Shown in pieces: positions 9,979 to 19,301 of a stretch of DNA of 64,000 bases. The position numbers and the translations under genes are program-made. Source of the DNA: Bog-756 sp963841885. GTDB lineage: Bacteria > Actinomycetota > Acidimicrobiia > Acidimicrobiales > RAAP-2. The stretch lies in NCBI GenBank assembly GCA_963841885.1, contig CAWJEK010000021.1, forward strand, positions 62,001-126,000, in the 5' to 3' direction. Under the pieces are notes generated by a model that searched no databases, was not told the origin of the DNA, and saw only the letters and a program-made list of their open reading frames with translations. The stretch's first letter is position 1. Each line of letters opens with the position of its first letter.

Positions 9979-10317
9979 TCACGACGGGGTGGCGGCCGGA
10001 AGGCGGCGGAGCACGCGGCCGGCCAGACCGGACACGTACTGTTCCCACCGCCGGTCACCGAGCAGCCAGAGCCACAGTTCCCGGTGGGTGGACACCACGA
10101 TCTCCACGAAGTCCTCCCGTGAGCACCCCACGGGTTCGAGGGCCGGTTGCCACCGGCTCCACAGCCAGACGCCGACACAGAGGTCGTCGGAGAAGCCGGC
10201 CCGCCAGTCCTCGCCGGCCAGCAGCGCGTCCCGCAGGGACACCCGCAGGTCCTCGGGCTCCTCGGGGATCTCGAGTCGGGGGCCGCCGGCCACCGCGGCC
10301 TCGTCGTCGTCGCTCAC
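9979..10317 (-). CDS. conserved hypothetical Trp-rich protein, 112 aa
   Basis: GTG 10317 opens a 112-residue acidic-to-neutral protein (MSDDDEAAVAGG) with many Trp (VGVWLWSRW, RELWLWLLGDRRW) and no signal peptide. It follows the sulfite reductase fusion after about 38 nt on the same strand and precedes the CMD gene. Without a frameshift correction at about 10413 it reads as a tail of the sulfite reductase gene, but the corrected upstream gene stops at 10356. Function unknown. Confidence 0.55.
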   Translation of the reverse strand: MSDDDEAAVAGGPRLEIPEEPEDLRVSLRDALLAGEDWRAGFSDDLCVGVWLWSRWQPALEPVGCSREDFVEIVVSTHRELWLWLLGDRRWEQYVSGLAGRVLRRLPAATPS

Positions 10318-10355
10318 CAGCCCCACGTTACCGCCACCGGATCCACCCGGCCCGC

Positions 10356-13300
10356 TCAACGCTCGGCCACGACCGGGGCCCGGTCGGTCTCGTCGTAGTG
10401 GGCCACGTGCTCGCGCGTAGTCGATGAACAACGGGGCGTCCGGGTCGAACGGCCGGCGCAGGCTCTCGAAGGCCACCTTCTTGTCGAAGGCGTCGAGCTT
10501 GACCAGTGCGGCGGGATTGTCGAGCTCCCGGAAGTCGAGGCGGCCGCGGGCGTTGTCGAGGGCCCGGTGGCCGCGCTCGGTGCGGACCAGCACGCTGCTC
10601 CAGCCGTCGATGGAACCGACGCTGCCGACGGACAGGTCGGCGCTGCGGCCGAGGAAGTCGGCGCACTCGTCACAGCCCTTCAGGGCGGCGCCGTGGAAGT
10701 GCTTGATGGGCTCGTCGACGGCCACCTCGCCGTCGCGGTACTCGACGATCATGCGCCCCCGGATGACGTCCACCTTCGACACCCGGCCGATGTCGATGCC
10801 CCGGTCCTGCTCGAGCAGCTCGAGCATGAGGCCGCGGTAGTCGAAGCTCTTGGTGCACAGCAGGGCGATGGTCAGCACCACGGCGTCGACGCGGTGGGCG
10901 CCGGTGGGCCAGCGACGGGCCTGCATGGCCCGGATGCCCTGGATCTCGCACGGGGTGCCGACCACCGCGATGCGGGGCTTGGGCGGCAGGTCGTAGCGCG
11001 AGAGGTCCAGCTCGGCCAGGGCCATGGTCTGGTTGTAGAACGACCCGGCCGACGCGGTGATCTCCTTGGCCGTGGTGGCCAGGTGGGCCACGCCCTTCCA
11101 GGGCTCCTCGGGGTCGTCGCTCGGCCGCGTCACCAGCGCACCGTCGATGTCGCCCGCCGCCAGGGCGGCGATCAGCAGGGCCGACACCACCCCGCCGTCC
11201 TGGGCGCCGTCGGGGCGCGCCCCGGCCCGCACCGCATAGGACTCGGTCACCGCGCCCAGGCCGTCACCGGGGGGCCCACCGGTGATCTTCCAGTAGGTGT
11301 CACTGGCGTCCACCCGTTCCACCGACGCGTCGACCTCGGCGTCGGGGTCGGCGCCGGGCATGGCCGTCGACGGCGGCCACAGGGCCTCGTAGCGCAGGCC
11401 GCCCCGGGGACAGAAGTCCCAGCAGAGCGAGCAGCCGGTGCACATCTTGACCAACTCGGGCAGGTCGGTGTCCTCGTTGATCCCGATCGAGTTGGACGGG
11501 CAGGCGGCCACGCACGTGCCGCACTGGATGCACCGCCCGGCGTCGATGACCCCGGCCTCCAGTTCGAAGAACCACGTCTTGCCGGGTGGCTCCTCGATCC
11601 CGTTGATCTCCTGGCGGATGCGGTAGGCCTTCACGACCCGCGCCCCCGGCTTCGTGCCCAGGACGACCGGGGTCCCGGTGCCCTCGGCGGCCAGCGTGGC
11701 CCGCAGGTCGTCGTTGGGGACGCGGCGCGCCCAGTTGGCGAAGGGCTCGTCGGGACGGCGCTCGGACTGGTACCGGCGGACCACGCGCAGCAGCGCGTCG
11801 GGCACGTCGTTGACGGGCCGGGCGTGCTCGATCCAGTCGATGAATCCGGCGTCGGCCCCGAGCGAGCCGCCCATCCCGATGTCGACGGCCTCGGACAGGT
11901 GGTTGCCCACGTGGGCCACGTCACCCCGGAAGCCGATGTCGGCGATCTGGGGCTGGGCGCAGCTGGCCGAGCAGCCCGAGAAGTGCATCCGGATCACGCC
12001 GGCGTCCTCACCCTTCGGCGAGAAGCCACCCGGGGTGGGCTTGGACCCGACGGGCTCGCCGGCCAGCTGCTCGTCGAGGAACCGGGCCCACTTGACGGCC
12101 CGCTCCTTGGTCTCGACGATGGCGTAGCGACAGAACTCGGAGCCGGTGCAGGCCACCACGCCGCGGCTGAACGGGCCCGGGAAGGGCGAGTACTTGGTCA
12201 GCAGATCCTCGGCCAGCAGGGCATCGAGTCGGTCGCCGTGCACCCCGGTCAAGGTGATGTTCTGGTCGGTGCCGACCCGCAGGGTGCCGTCGCCGTAGGT
12301 GTCGGCCAGGCGGGCCGCCTCGACCAGCTCCATGCCCTGCATCCGGCCCACCGGCACCGAGCAGCCCACGTAGAAGTAGCCGTCCTCCTTCTGGCGGTGG
12401 ACGCCGACGTGGTCGCCGCGGTAGCGGCGGGTCAACTCGTCCCCCGCCGGCACCAGGTCGAAACGGGCCCGCGCCGCCAGTTCCTGGCGGAAGCCCTCGG
12501 GACCGAGCTCCTGGACCAGGTAGCGCATCCGGGCGAGGCCGCGGTTCTCGCGGTTGCCGAGTTCGCCGAACAGCTGGGCGATGGCCCGGGTGACCTCGAC
12601 CGCCTGGTCCTGGGCCACGAAGACGTCGATGTCCGAGGCCATCCGCTCACCGTCGGACAGCCCGCCTCCGACCAGCAGGTTGAACCCGAGTGAGCCGTCG
12701 GCGCCCCGGGCCGGCCACAGGCCGATGTCGTTGATCTCGGCCTGGGCGCAGTCCTCGGTGCAGCCCGACACGGACATCTTGAACTTGCGGGGCAGATTGG
12801 CGTATTCGCGGTTGCCGGTGAAGAACGCCGAGACGGCCCGGGCGACGGGCAGGGCGTCGAAGGCCTCGTCGGCGTCGACGCCCGACACCGGGCAGCACAG
12901 CACGTTGCGGGCCGAGTCGCCACAGGCCTGGACCGTGGTGAGCCCGACGGCGGCGAACCGGCGCCAGATACGCGGGATGTCCTCGATCCGCAGCCAGTGG
13001 ATCTGCACCGTCTGGCGGGTGGTCAGGTCGGCGTAGCGGGAGCCGAACATGCGCGACTCGGTGCCGTCGGGTCCCTCGCCGAAGGCGTCGGCGGCGACCC
13101 CGATCTCGCGGGCCTGCGGCGCCGTCAGGAAGCCTCCGGGCACCTTGACCCGCATCATGAAGGCGTCGCCCCCCTGCTTCTGGGGGTAGATGCCGGCCCA
13201 CTTGAGGCGCTCGACCTCGCCGGGGACCTTGGCGATCCCGGCCGGGCCCTCCTTGGAGTACGTGTCGATGATGGCGTCGGCGATCTCGAGGGGATGCCGC

Positions 13301-13422
13301 TCGAGCTTGAAGAGCTCGATCTCGTTCAGCTCCCCGATCGTCCGGTAGGGGTTGATGAACGGCATGGGCCGGTCGGTGCCCCGCAGGTGCAGCCCGTACA
13401 GTTCGTCGCGGTCCTTCGTCAC
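10356..13422 (-). CDS. sulfite (nitrite) reductase - 2x[4Fe-4S] ferredoxin - F420 dehydrogenase (FrhB) fusion
   Basis: A protein of about 1020 residues with three parts. Residues 1-600 are a two-repeat siroheme sulfite/nitrite reductase; the [4Fe-4S]-siroheme ligands are Cys425, Cys431 (CTGSEFC) and Cys484, Cys488 (GCSASC). Residues 625-675 are a two-cluster ferredoxin (CIQCGTCVAACP at 631-642; CTGCSLCWDFCP at 661-672). Residues 720-1005 match FrhB/FpoF F420-dehydrogenase subunits: DGGVVSALL, VVGTPCEIQGIRAMQ, CDECADF and ADLSVGSVGSIDGWSS. A single break near 10413, after FIDYAR, hides the true end (EHVAHYDETDRAPVVAER). The start is GTG 13422, 17 nt after cysH. Context and domains suggest sulfite to sulfide reduction with electrons from F420H2 through the ferredoxin clusters. 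Nitrite reduction is the alternative. Confidence 0.85.
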
Positions 13423-13439
13423 CTCAACGACCGCTCATG

Positions 13440-14158
13440 TCAGACGTGGAGCCCGCACTCGACCTTGTCCGAGTCGGCCCACCGGCCCGCACGGACATGC
13501 TCCCCCTCGGCCACCGGGCGGGTCGGTGGGGGCACAGCCGATGGACACGTACCCCTGGGAGCGCAGGGGGTGCTGGGGAATGCCATGGTCGACTGCGTAG
13601 CCCACGATGTCCTGGTGCGTCCAGGTGGCGAGCGGGTTGATCTTCACCATGCCCCAGCTGTCGTCGTAGGCCACGATCGGCGCGTGCCGGCGGGTGGGGG
13701 CGTCGGCCCGCTTGAGACCGGTCACCCAGGCGTCCTTTCCCGACCAGGGCGGACCGCAGCGGCCGGACCTTGCGGTACTCGCAGCACTGGGAGGTCCCGC
13801 ACGGGTGCTCCTCCGCCCCGGGTGCGGGGTGGGCGACGGTGAGGTTGAGGTCGTAGCGGGCCCGTACCGCCTCCACGTACTCGAGCGTCTCCTCGAAATG
13901 GGACCCGGTGTCGAGGAAGACGACCTCGATGTCCGGGTCGACGGCCACCGCCAGATCGATCAGGACGGCCTCCTGGAACGAACACGACAGGGCGAGCTTG
14001 GGTCCGAAACGCTCGACCGCCCACGCCAGGATCAGTCCCGCCGGTGCGGTCTCGAAGGCGGCGGACTGCTCGACCATCTCCTCGCGCAGACGCGCCACGG
14101 CGGGATCGACGGCCCGTTCGGCCAGCCTCGTCCGGTTGTCCACCACGCTCAGCTTCAC
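13440..14158 (-). CDS. cysH: adenylyl-sulfate (APS/PAPS) reductase CysH (two frameshifts)
   Basis: Starts MKLSVVDNRTRLAERAVD. It carries the phosphosulfate-binding features LALSCSFQEAVLIDLA and VVFLDTGSHFEETLEYV, the Cys pair in TSQCCEYRKVRPL, and the catalytic C-terminal KVECGLHV. The Cys pair marks a [4Fe-4S] APS reductase. Frames break near 13735 (extra G) and 13525 (extra C). The second cluster motif, usually GCxPC, reads YVSIGCAPTDPP here, so its last Cys is missing. The product, sulfite, is the substrate of the reductase fusion just downstream. A palindromic operator and promoter lie upstream. Confidence 0.88.
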
Positions 14159-14228
14159 GACGCCTCTTCCTCTCCCACCCGGTCCGGTGCCCGATACCCG
14201 TCCCCTGGGCCTGCCCGAACCCCTGGAG

Positions 14229-14258
14229 ACTATACATGACTAACCCGATCAGGTTTTG
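14229..14258 (-). promoter_or_regulatory. cysH promoter with operator palindrome
   Basis: A -10-like TATAGT (minus strand, 14234-14229) sits about 70 nt before the cysH ATG. Immediately upstream, over the spacer and -35 region, is AACCCGATCAGGTT (14242-14255), a 14-bp palindrome perfect except for one symmetric pair. The -35 is poor, which fits an activator or repressor site controlling sulfur assimilation. The divergent P450 gene starts at 14438; the rest of the 279-bp gap shows nothing else I can support. Confidence 0.45.
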
Positions 14259-14437
14259 AAACATTCCCGACGGCGAGAGGAATTCCGGTGTCCGGTCGGC
14301 GCGACGAGTGTACGGGGCACCGGTCGGGCGCCGATCCGGGTGATATCCGCAGGTGGACACCGATAGCCAGACGTCAATACATGTGTGTGTTCACGAATTA
14401 CTCAAGGTAGGGGGGTCAACGACACGATATCGGAAGG

Positions 14438-15724
14438 GTGACTGCAGTCTTCAGTGCTCCGGGCTCCCCGGTCGACCACGCCGACCTCTCGGACCTGGCG
14501 TTCTGGGCGGGTCCTCCCCACCTGCGCTTCGAGGCCTTCGCCCGCCTGAGGAGCGAGCGGCCGATCGCGTTCTTCGACGAGCCGAGCTTCGGTGACGACT
14601 CCGAACTCGTCCTGCCCGAGGGACACGGCTACTGGGCCGTGACGCGCCACGCCGACGTGACCGAGGTCACCCGCAACCCCGGGCTGTTCTGCTCCGGCAA
14701 AGGGGCGCTCAGCATCGTCGACCTGCCCCAGGAACTCGTCGACTACTTCACGGGGATGGTGTCGACGGACAACCCGCGCCACGCCCGGCTCCGGGACATC
14801 GTGTCCGGCGCCTTCACGCCGAGGCGGGTGCGGGCCATCGGCACCACCATCCAGCTCGTCGCCGACCGCCTGATCGACCGGGTCGCCGACCTCGGCGAGT
14901 GCGACTTCGCCACCAGCCTGGCCGCACCGCTGTCGATCGAGATCATCTGCGACATGATGGGCGTTCCCCCGTCGCAGTACGCCACCGTCCTGCGCTGCTC
15001 CAACGAGATCATCTATCCCGACGACGTCGAGTTCCTCCCCGAGGGGAGCGACCACTTCGTCGCCATGCTGCACGCCGGCCAGGAGCTGACCGCCCTGATG
15101 GCCGACGTGGCCGACCACCGTCGCCGACACCCCGCCGACGACCTCACCACCGCGCTCATCACCACCAACATCGACGGCGAGGCCCTCACGCAGCCCGAGC
15201 TGGCCTCGTTCTTCATCCTGCTGCTGACCGCCGGGAACGAGACCACCCGCAACGCACTCACCTACGGCCTGCACCTCCTGAGTGAGCATCCCGACCAACG
15301 GGACCTCTGGCAGGCCGACCCGGACGGCGTCGGCGCCACCGGGGTCGACGAGATCGTGCGCTGGGCCACCCCGGTCAACTGGACCCGTCGCACCGTCACC
15401 GAGGACACGGTCCTGGCCGGCCAGGAGCTCCACGTCGACGACAAGGTCGTGCTCGTCTACGGGTCCGCCAACCAGGACGAGACGGTGTTCGACGACCCTG
15501 CCGCCTTCGACGTCCTGCGGCGGCCCAACCCCCACGTCTCGTTCGGGGCGGCCGGTCCGCACTTCTGCCTCGGGGCCCACCTCGCCCGTCGGGAGATCGA
15601 CATGATGCTGCGCCGGCTGTTCACCCGCCTGCCCGACATCGAGGCGGCCGGCGAGCCCGAGTGGGGGGTCTCCCGACTGGTGAGCGGCATCAAGCACCTG
15701 CCCTGCCGCTTCACGCCGGTCTGA
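14438..15724 (+). CDS. cytochrome P450
   Basis: 428 residues with the class hallmarks: I-helix LLTAGNETTRN, the ExxR helix VDEIVRW, and the heme loop FGAAGPHFCLGAHLARRE with thiolate Cys377. No membrane anchor, so it is a soluble bacterial P450 needing separate ferredoxin partners. GTG 14438 follows GGAAGG almost directly. General resemblance is to actinobacterial CYP125/142-type sterol or alkyl hydroxylases, consistent with the acyl-CoA genes at the start of the window, but the subfamily is not certain. Confidence 0.9.
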   Translation: MTAVFSAPGSPVDHADLSDLAFWAGPPHLRFEAFARLRSERPIAFFDEPSFGDDSELVLPEGHGYWAVTRHADVTEVTRNPGLFCSGKGALSIVDLPQELVDYFTGMVSTDNPRHARLRDIVSGAFTPRRVRAIGTTIQLVADRLIDRVADLGECDFATSLAAPLSIEIICDMMGVPPSQYATVLRCSNEIIYPDDVEFLPEGSDHFVAMLHAGQELTALMADVADHRRRHPADDLTTALITTNIDGEALTQPELASFFILLLTAGNETTRNALTYGLHLLSEHPDQRDLWQADPDGVGATGVDEIVRWATPVNWTRRTVTEDTVLAGQELHVDDKVVLVYGSANQDETVFDDPAAFDVLRRPNPHVSFGAAGPHFCLGAHLARREIDMMLRRLFTRLPDIEAAGEPEWGVSRLVSGIKHLPCRFTPV

Positions 15725-15733
15725 CGGGAGCGG

Positions 15734-15747
15734 GACCGCCGGCGGTC
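15734..15747. terminator. hairpin in the convergent P450/DUF2269 spacer
   Basis: GACCGCCGGCGGTC is a perfect 14-bp palindrome in the 31-bp gap between two converging genes. It could act as a bidirectional terminator stem, although there is no U run. Confidence 0.3.
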
Positions 15748-15755
15748 GCCGGCGC

Positions 15756-16312
15756 TCAGGGCTTCGCCACCATCAGCACCCCCACCCCCACCAGCGCCAC
15801 GCCCAGGGCGATGCCGGCCAGCCCCGAACGCAGGCACAGCCCGGCGGGATCGCCCGGGTCGTCGTCGACCGGGGGGGACCGTCGACGGGGTCGTCGGCCT
15901 CCCGCGCCGCCACGACCTGCTGCAGGCGGCGCTCGGTCGGCCACAGCACCCCCTCCGCCACCATCGCCACCACGAACCAGACCGCCAGGCCGGTCGCCAC
16001 CCAGCCGTCGGCGTAGCCCCACTGCCCCCCGCTCATGGCGATCAACGCCACCCCCAGCACGGGGACGAGGAAGAGCACGCGGCCCACCCAGTTGACACCG
16101 GGCCGGTAGTAGCGGACGACGGCCGCCGGAAGGGGTCCGTCCGTGGTCAGCGCGCCGCGCAGCGTGAGAGCGAAGCCGCCGGAGACGACCACGGCGACCG
16201 TTCCCACCACCGCACTCAGCACGTGGGCCAGCAGCACGAGGTCGTAGGTCTTCGAGTTGTAGTCGACGATCGCCACGAGGAACGCGACGTGGGCGGGGTC
16301 GGGGACGGGCAC
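15756..16312 (-). CDS. DUF2269-like integral membrane protein (one frameshift)
   Basis: Starts at GTG 16312 (VPVPDPAHVAFLVAIVDYN). It has four to five hydrophobic segments: VLLAHVLSAVVGTVAVVVSGG, VGRVLFLVPVLGVALIAMSG, TGLAVWFVVAMVAEGVLW and a last one, AGIALGVALVGVGVLMVAKP. The frame breaks in a run of seven G near 15885. A cytoplasmic basic loop (PTERRLQQVV) precedes the last helix. No enzymatic motif is visible; function unknown. Confidence 0.65.
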
Positions 16313-16509
16313 GCCGCGATTCTGGCATTCCCGCGCCGGCGGGCCCGGGCGGTACCCTGCACCGCACGGGCCCAAGGAATTGCTAGGTTGGGCGCGGGTG
16401 GACGGTCCCTCCGACGGCGTGGGCCCGGGCCGGGCATCGACGAATACCGAGGTGGCAGCCAGGTGAGCAGAAACGACCGACGATCGTGGAGGAGCGCCGC
16501 TCCCTCCCG

Positions 16510-17502
16510 ATGAACCAGCTCCGACTCGATCCCCTGACGGGCCGCTGGGTGGTGGTCAGCACCGACCGCGCCAACCGGCCCCGGGCGTTCGCCCCGCGCA
16601 TCGCATCCATCCAGGCGGACACGTCACGTCCCTGTCCGTTCTGTCCGGGCAACGAGGAGGGCATGTCGCCGACCCTGGAGACGCTCGGGCCCGACGGGAA
16701 CTGGCAGGTGCGGGTCGTTCCCAATCTCTACCCCGCCTTCGAGGGTGACGCCCCGTTCGTCGTGACCAACCGCGGCCCGGTCTTCACCCAGGCCACCGCC
16801 GGCGGCATCCACGAGGTGCTGGTGCTGTCCCCCGACCACCAGAGCTCCTGGTCGATGCTGTCCGATGCCCAGACCGGTGCCGTCATGCGGGCCATCAGCG
16901 AGCGCATCGGCGAGCACGCCGCCATTCCGGGCCTGCGCTACAGCCAGGCCATCGTCAACGCCGGACGCGAGGCGGGCGCCTCGATCGAGCACCCCCACGG
17001 CCAGCTGCTCGGGATGTCCTTCGTCCCCCGCGAGCTCGTGGAGGAGCAGGCCGGCTTCGCCCGGTTCGCCGGTCGCTGCCTGCTCTGCACCACCGTCGAC
17101 GCCGAGGAGAACGTCGGGTACCGGGTGATCTACTCCGACGAGCAGGTCCTCGTGGTCTGTCCGTTCTGGAGCGGCTCGCCCTACGAGATGCTGGTGATCC
17201 CCCGCGCCCACGGCCCCCATCTGCACCACAGTCCGACCACCGAGCTGCTCGCCGTCGGGCGGGCGCTCAAGATCGCCCTCGGCCGGCTGCGGGCCGTGCT
17301 CGGCGACATCGCCTACAACCTGGTCTTCCACTCCGCCCCCTACCGGGCCCCCGAGCCGTACCACTGGCACGTCCACGTGGTGCCGAAGCTCACGACGGTG
17401 GCCGGGTTCGAGCTGGGCACCGGCGTGCTCATCAACATCGTGAACCCCGAGCAGGCCGCCGAGGAACTGGCTGCTCCGGTGCCCGTCGCCGAGACGGGTT
17501 GA
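16510..17502 (+). CDS. galT: galactose-1-phosphate uridylyltransferase
   Basis: A full-length HIT-superfamily GalT: N-terminal MNQLRLDPLTGRWVVVS, a zinc-site CPFCPGNE, the active-site EHPHGQLLG with the nucleophilic His-Pro-His, and the second-half HWHVHVVPKL. An in-frame GTG lies 24 nt upstream (16486), but homologues start at MNQL. Converts UDP-glucose plus galactose-1-P to UDP-galactose plus glucose-1-P in the Leloir pathway. It converges with a trehalose-synthase-like gene, giving a small sugar-phosphate/glycan group. Confidence 0.92.
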   Translation: MNQLRLDPLTGRWVVVSTDRANRPRAFAPRIASIQADTSRPCPFCPGNEEGMSPTLETLGPDGNWQVRVVPNLYPAFEGDAPFVVTNRGPVFTQATAGGIHEVLVLSPDHQSSWSMLSDAQTGAVMRAISERIGEHAAIPGLRYSQAIVNAGREAGASIEHPHGQLLGMSFVPRELVEEQAGFARFAGRCLLCTTVDAEENVGYRVIYSDEQVLVVCPFWSGSPYEMLVIPRAHGPHLHHSPTTELLAVGRALKIALGRLRAVLGDIAYNLVFHSAPYRAPEPYHWHVHVVPKLTTVAGFELGTGVLINIVNPEQAAEELAAPVPVAETG

Positions 17503-17526
17503 GTCCCGGCCGGGCGACCGGTCGGC

Positions 17527-19224
17527 TCACACGAGTTCGAAGCTGAGCGATCCGTAGGGGCCGAGGGTGACGGGGTAGGGCTCGCTCCCGATCAGCGGGA
17601 AGGCCACCCGACCGAGGAGCTCGACGGGCTGGCGACCCGACCACTCGGCCGCGTCGACGGTGGCCGGCTGGGCCATCCGGCTGAGGTTGTGCACGCACAG
17701 CACCGGGTTCGCCACCTCCCGGTCCGACCCGGCGCCGCGTCGGTCGGCCCGGACGAAGGCCAGCACCGAGGGGTTCGCCGAGGTCACCATCTGGACCGAC
17801 CCGGTCCCGAACACCGGGAACTGGCGACGGACGGCGAGCATCCGACGCATCCAGTGCAGGAACGAGCTCGGGTTGCGCTGCTGGGCCTCCACGTTGACGG
17901 CGGCGAATCCGTAGATCGGGTCCATCAGCGGTGGCAGGTAGAGCTGGGCGAAGTCGGCCCGGCTGAAGCCGCCGTTGCGGTCGGGCGACCACTGCATCGG
18001 GGTCCGCACCGAGTCGCGGTCACCGAGGTAGAGGTTGTCCCCCATCTGGATCTCGTCGCCGTAGTAGAGGACGGGGCTCCCCCGGAGGGTGAACAGCACC
18101 GAGAACAGCAGTTCGGACAGCCGGCGGTCGCGGTCGAGGAGGGGGGCGAGACGGCGGCCGATCCCCATGTGGCGCTTCATGCGCGGGTCCTTGGCGTACT
18201 CCGCGAAGAGGAAGTCGCGCTCCTCCTCGGTCACCATCTCCAACGTCAGCTCGTCGTGGTTGCGGAGGAAGATGGCCCACTGGGCGCCGGACGGAGCCTC
18301 GGGGGTCTGGGAGAGGATCTCCGTGATGGGGTACGCCTGCTCGCGGCGGACGGCCAGGAACAGCCGCGGCATGAGCGGGAAGTTGAAGCACAGGTGACAC
18401 TCGTCGTCGTCGCCGAAGTAGTCCGCCACGTCCGCCGGCCAGCCGTTGGCTTCGGCCAACAGGATCCGTCCCGGGTACTTCATGTCGAGCTCGGCCCGCA
18501 CGCGCTTGATGAAGGCGTGCGTCTCGGGCAGGTTCTCCCCCGCCGTCCCGTCGCGCTGGTAGAGGTAGGGCACGGCGTCGAGCCGGAACCCGTCGAGGCC
18601 GAGGTCGAGCCAGAAGCGGACCACCTCCAGCATGGCGTCGGCCACGTCGGGGTTGTCGTAGTTGAGGTCGGGCTGGTGGGCGTAGAACCGGTGCCAGTAG
18701 TACTGGTCGCGGGCGGCGTCGTAGGACCAGTTGGACCGCTCGACGTCGATGAAGACCACCCGGGCCTCGGGCCACCGCTGGTCGTCGTCGTTCCACACGT
18801 ACCAGTCGGCCTTCGGGTTGTCGCGGCTGCGGCGGGACTCGACGAACCAGGGGTGCTGGTCGGAGGTGTGGTTGATGACGAGGTCGGCGATGACCCGTAT
18901 CCCCCGGGCGTGGGCCTCGGTCAGCAGTCGCTGGATGTCGTCGACGGTGCCCGACTCGGGGTGCACCGACGTGTAGTCGCTGATGTCGTAGCCGCCGTCG
19001 CGCAGCGGGGAGGGGTAGAAGGGCAGCAGCCAGAGGCAGTCGACACCGAGCCACTGGAGGTAGTCCAGCTTGGCGATGAGGCCCGGGATGTCACCGACCC
19101 CGTCGTCGTTGCCGTCGAAGAAGCCGCGGGTGAACACCTCGTAGAAGACGGCGCGCTGGAACCACAGGGGGTCCTCCTCCGGTGCCGGCAACGGGCCATT
19201 CGCAAGAGGGGGCACGACGGTCAC
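17527..19224 (-). CDS. treS: trehalose synthase / maltose alpha-D-glucosyltransferase (GH13)
   Basis: 565 residues of an alpha-amylase barrel opening with WFQRAVFYEVFTRGFFDGN, typical of TreS. Conserved blocks are ADLVINHTSDQHPWF, DGFRLDAVPYLYQ (nucleophile Asp), ILLAEANGWP (acid/base Glu) and FLRNHDELTLE (third Asp). TreS interconverts maltose and trehalose in the cytoplasm; no signal peptide is present. The protein ends after a C-terminal beta domain (YPVTLGPYGSLSFELV), without the fused maltokinase seen in some actinobacteria. A related GH13 glucosidase is possible but less likely. Confidence 0.82.
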   Translation of the reverse strand: MTVVPPLANGPLPAPEEDPLWFQRAVFYEVFTRGFFDGNDDGVGDIPGLIAKLDYLQWLGVDCLWLLPFYPSPLRDGGYDISDYTSVHPESGTVDDIQRLLTEAHARGIRVIADLVINHTSDQHPWFVESRRSRDNPKADWYVWNDDDQRWPEARVVFIDVERSNWSYDAARDQYYWHRFYAHQPDLNYDNPDVADAMLEVVRFWLDLGLDGFRLDAVPYLYQRDGTAGENLPETHAFIKRVRAELDMKYPGRILLAEANGWPADVADYFGDDDECHLCFNFPLMPRLFLAVRREQAYPITEILSQTPEAPSGAQWAIFLRNHDELTLEMVTEEERDFLFAEYAKDPRMKRHMGIGRRLAPLLDRDRRLSELLFSVLFTLRGSPVLYYGDEIQMGDNLYLGDRDSVRTPMQWSPDRNGGFSRADFAQLYLPPLMDPIYGFAAVNVEAQQRNPSSFLHWMRRMLAVRRQFPVFGTGSVQMVTSANPSVLAFVRADRRGAGSDREVANPVLCVHNLSRMAQPATVDAAEWSGRQPVELLGRVAFPLIGSEPYPVTLGPYGSLSFELV

Positions 19225-19301
19225 CTGCGCACGCTATCCGACGTACCGCACCCCTCGGCGACGCCGACGGCCCGGCGGCCGGGTCGCCACCCTCCCGGAC
19301 A

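Noticed and set aside
9979..10355. C-terminal extension of the sulfite reductase fusion to 1147 residues
   Set aside because: It arises from a one-base shift near 10413; the corrected frame stops at 10356 and a separate gene starts at GTG 10317.
10567..12693. Long plus-strand frame opposite the sulfite reductase
   Set aside because: An antisense shadow with no domain and low-complexity Gly/Asp/His composition, caused by high GC third positions.
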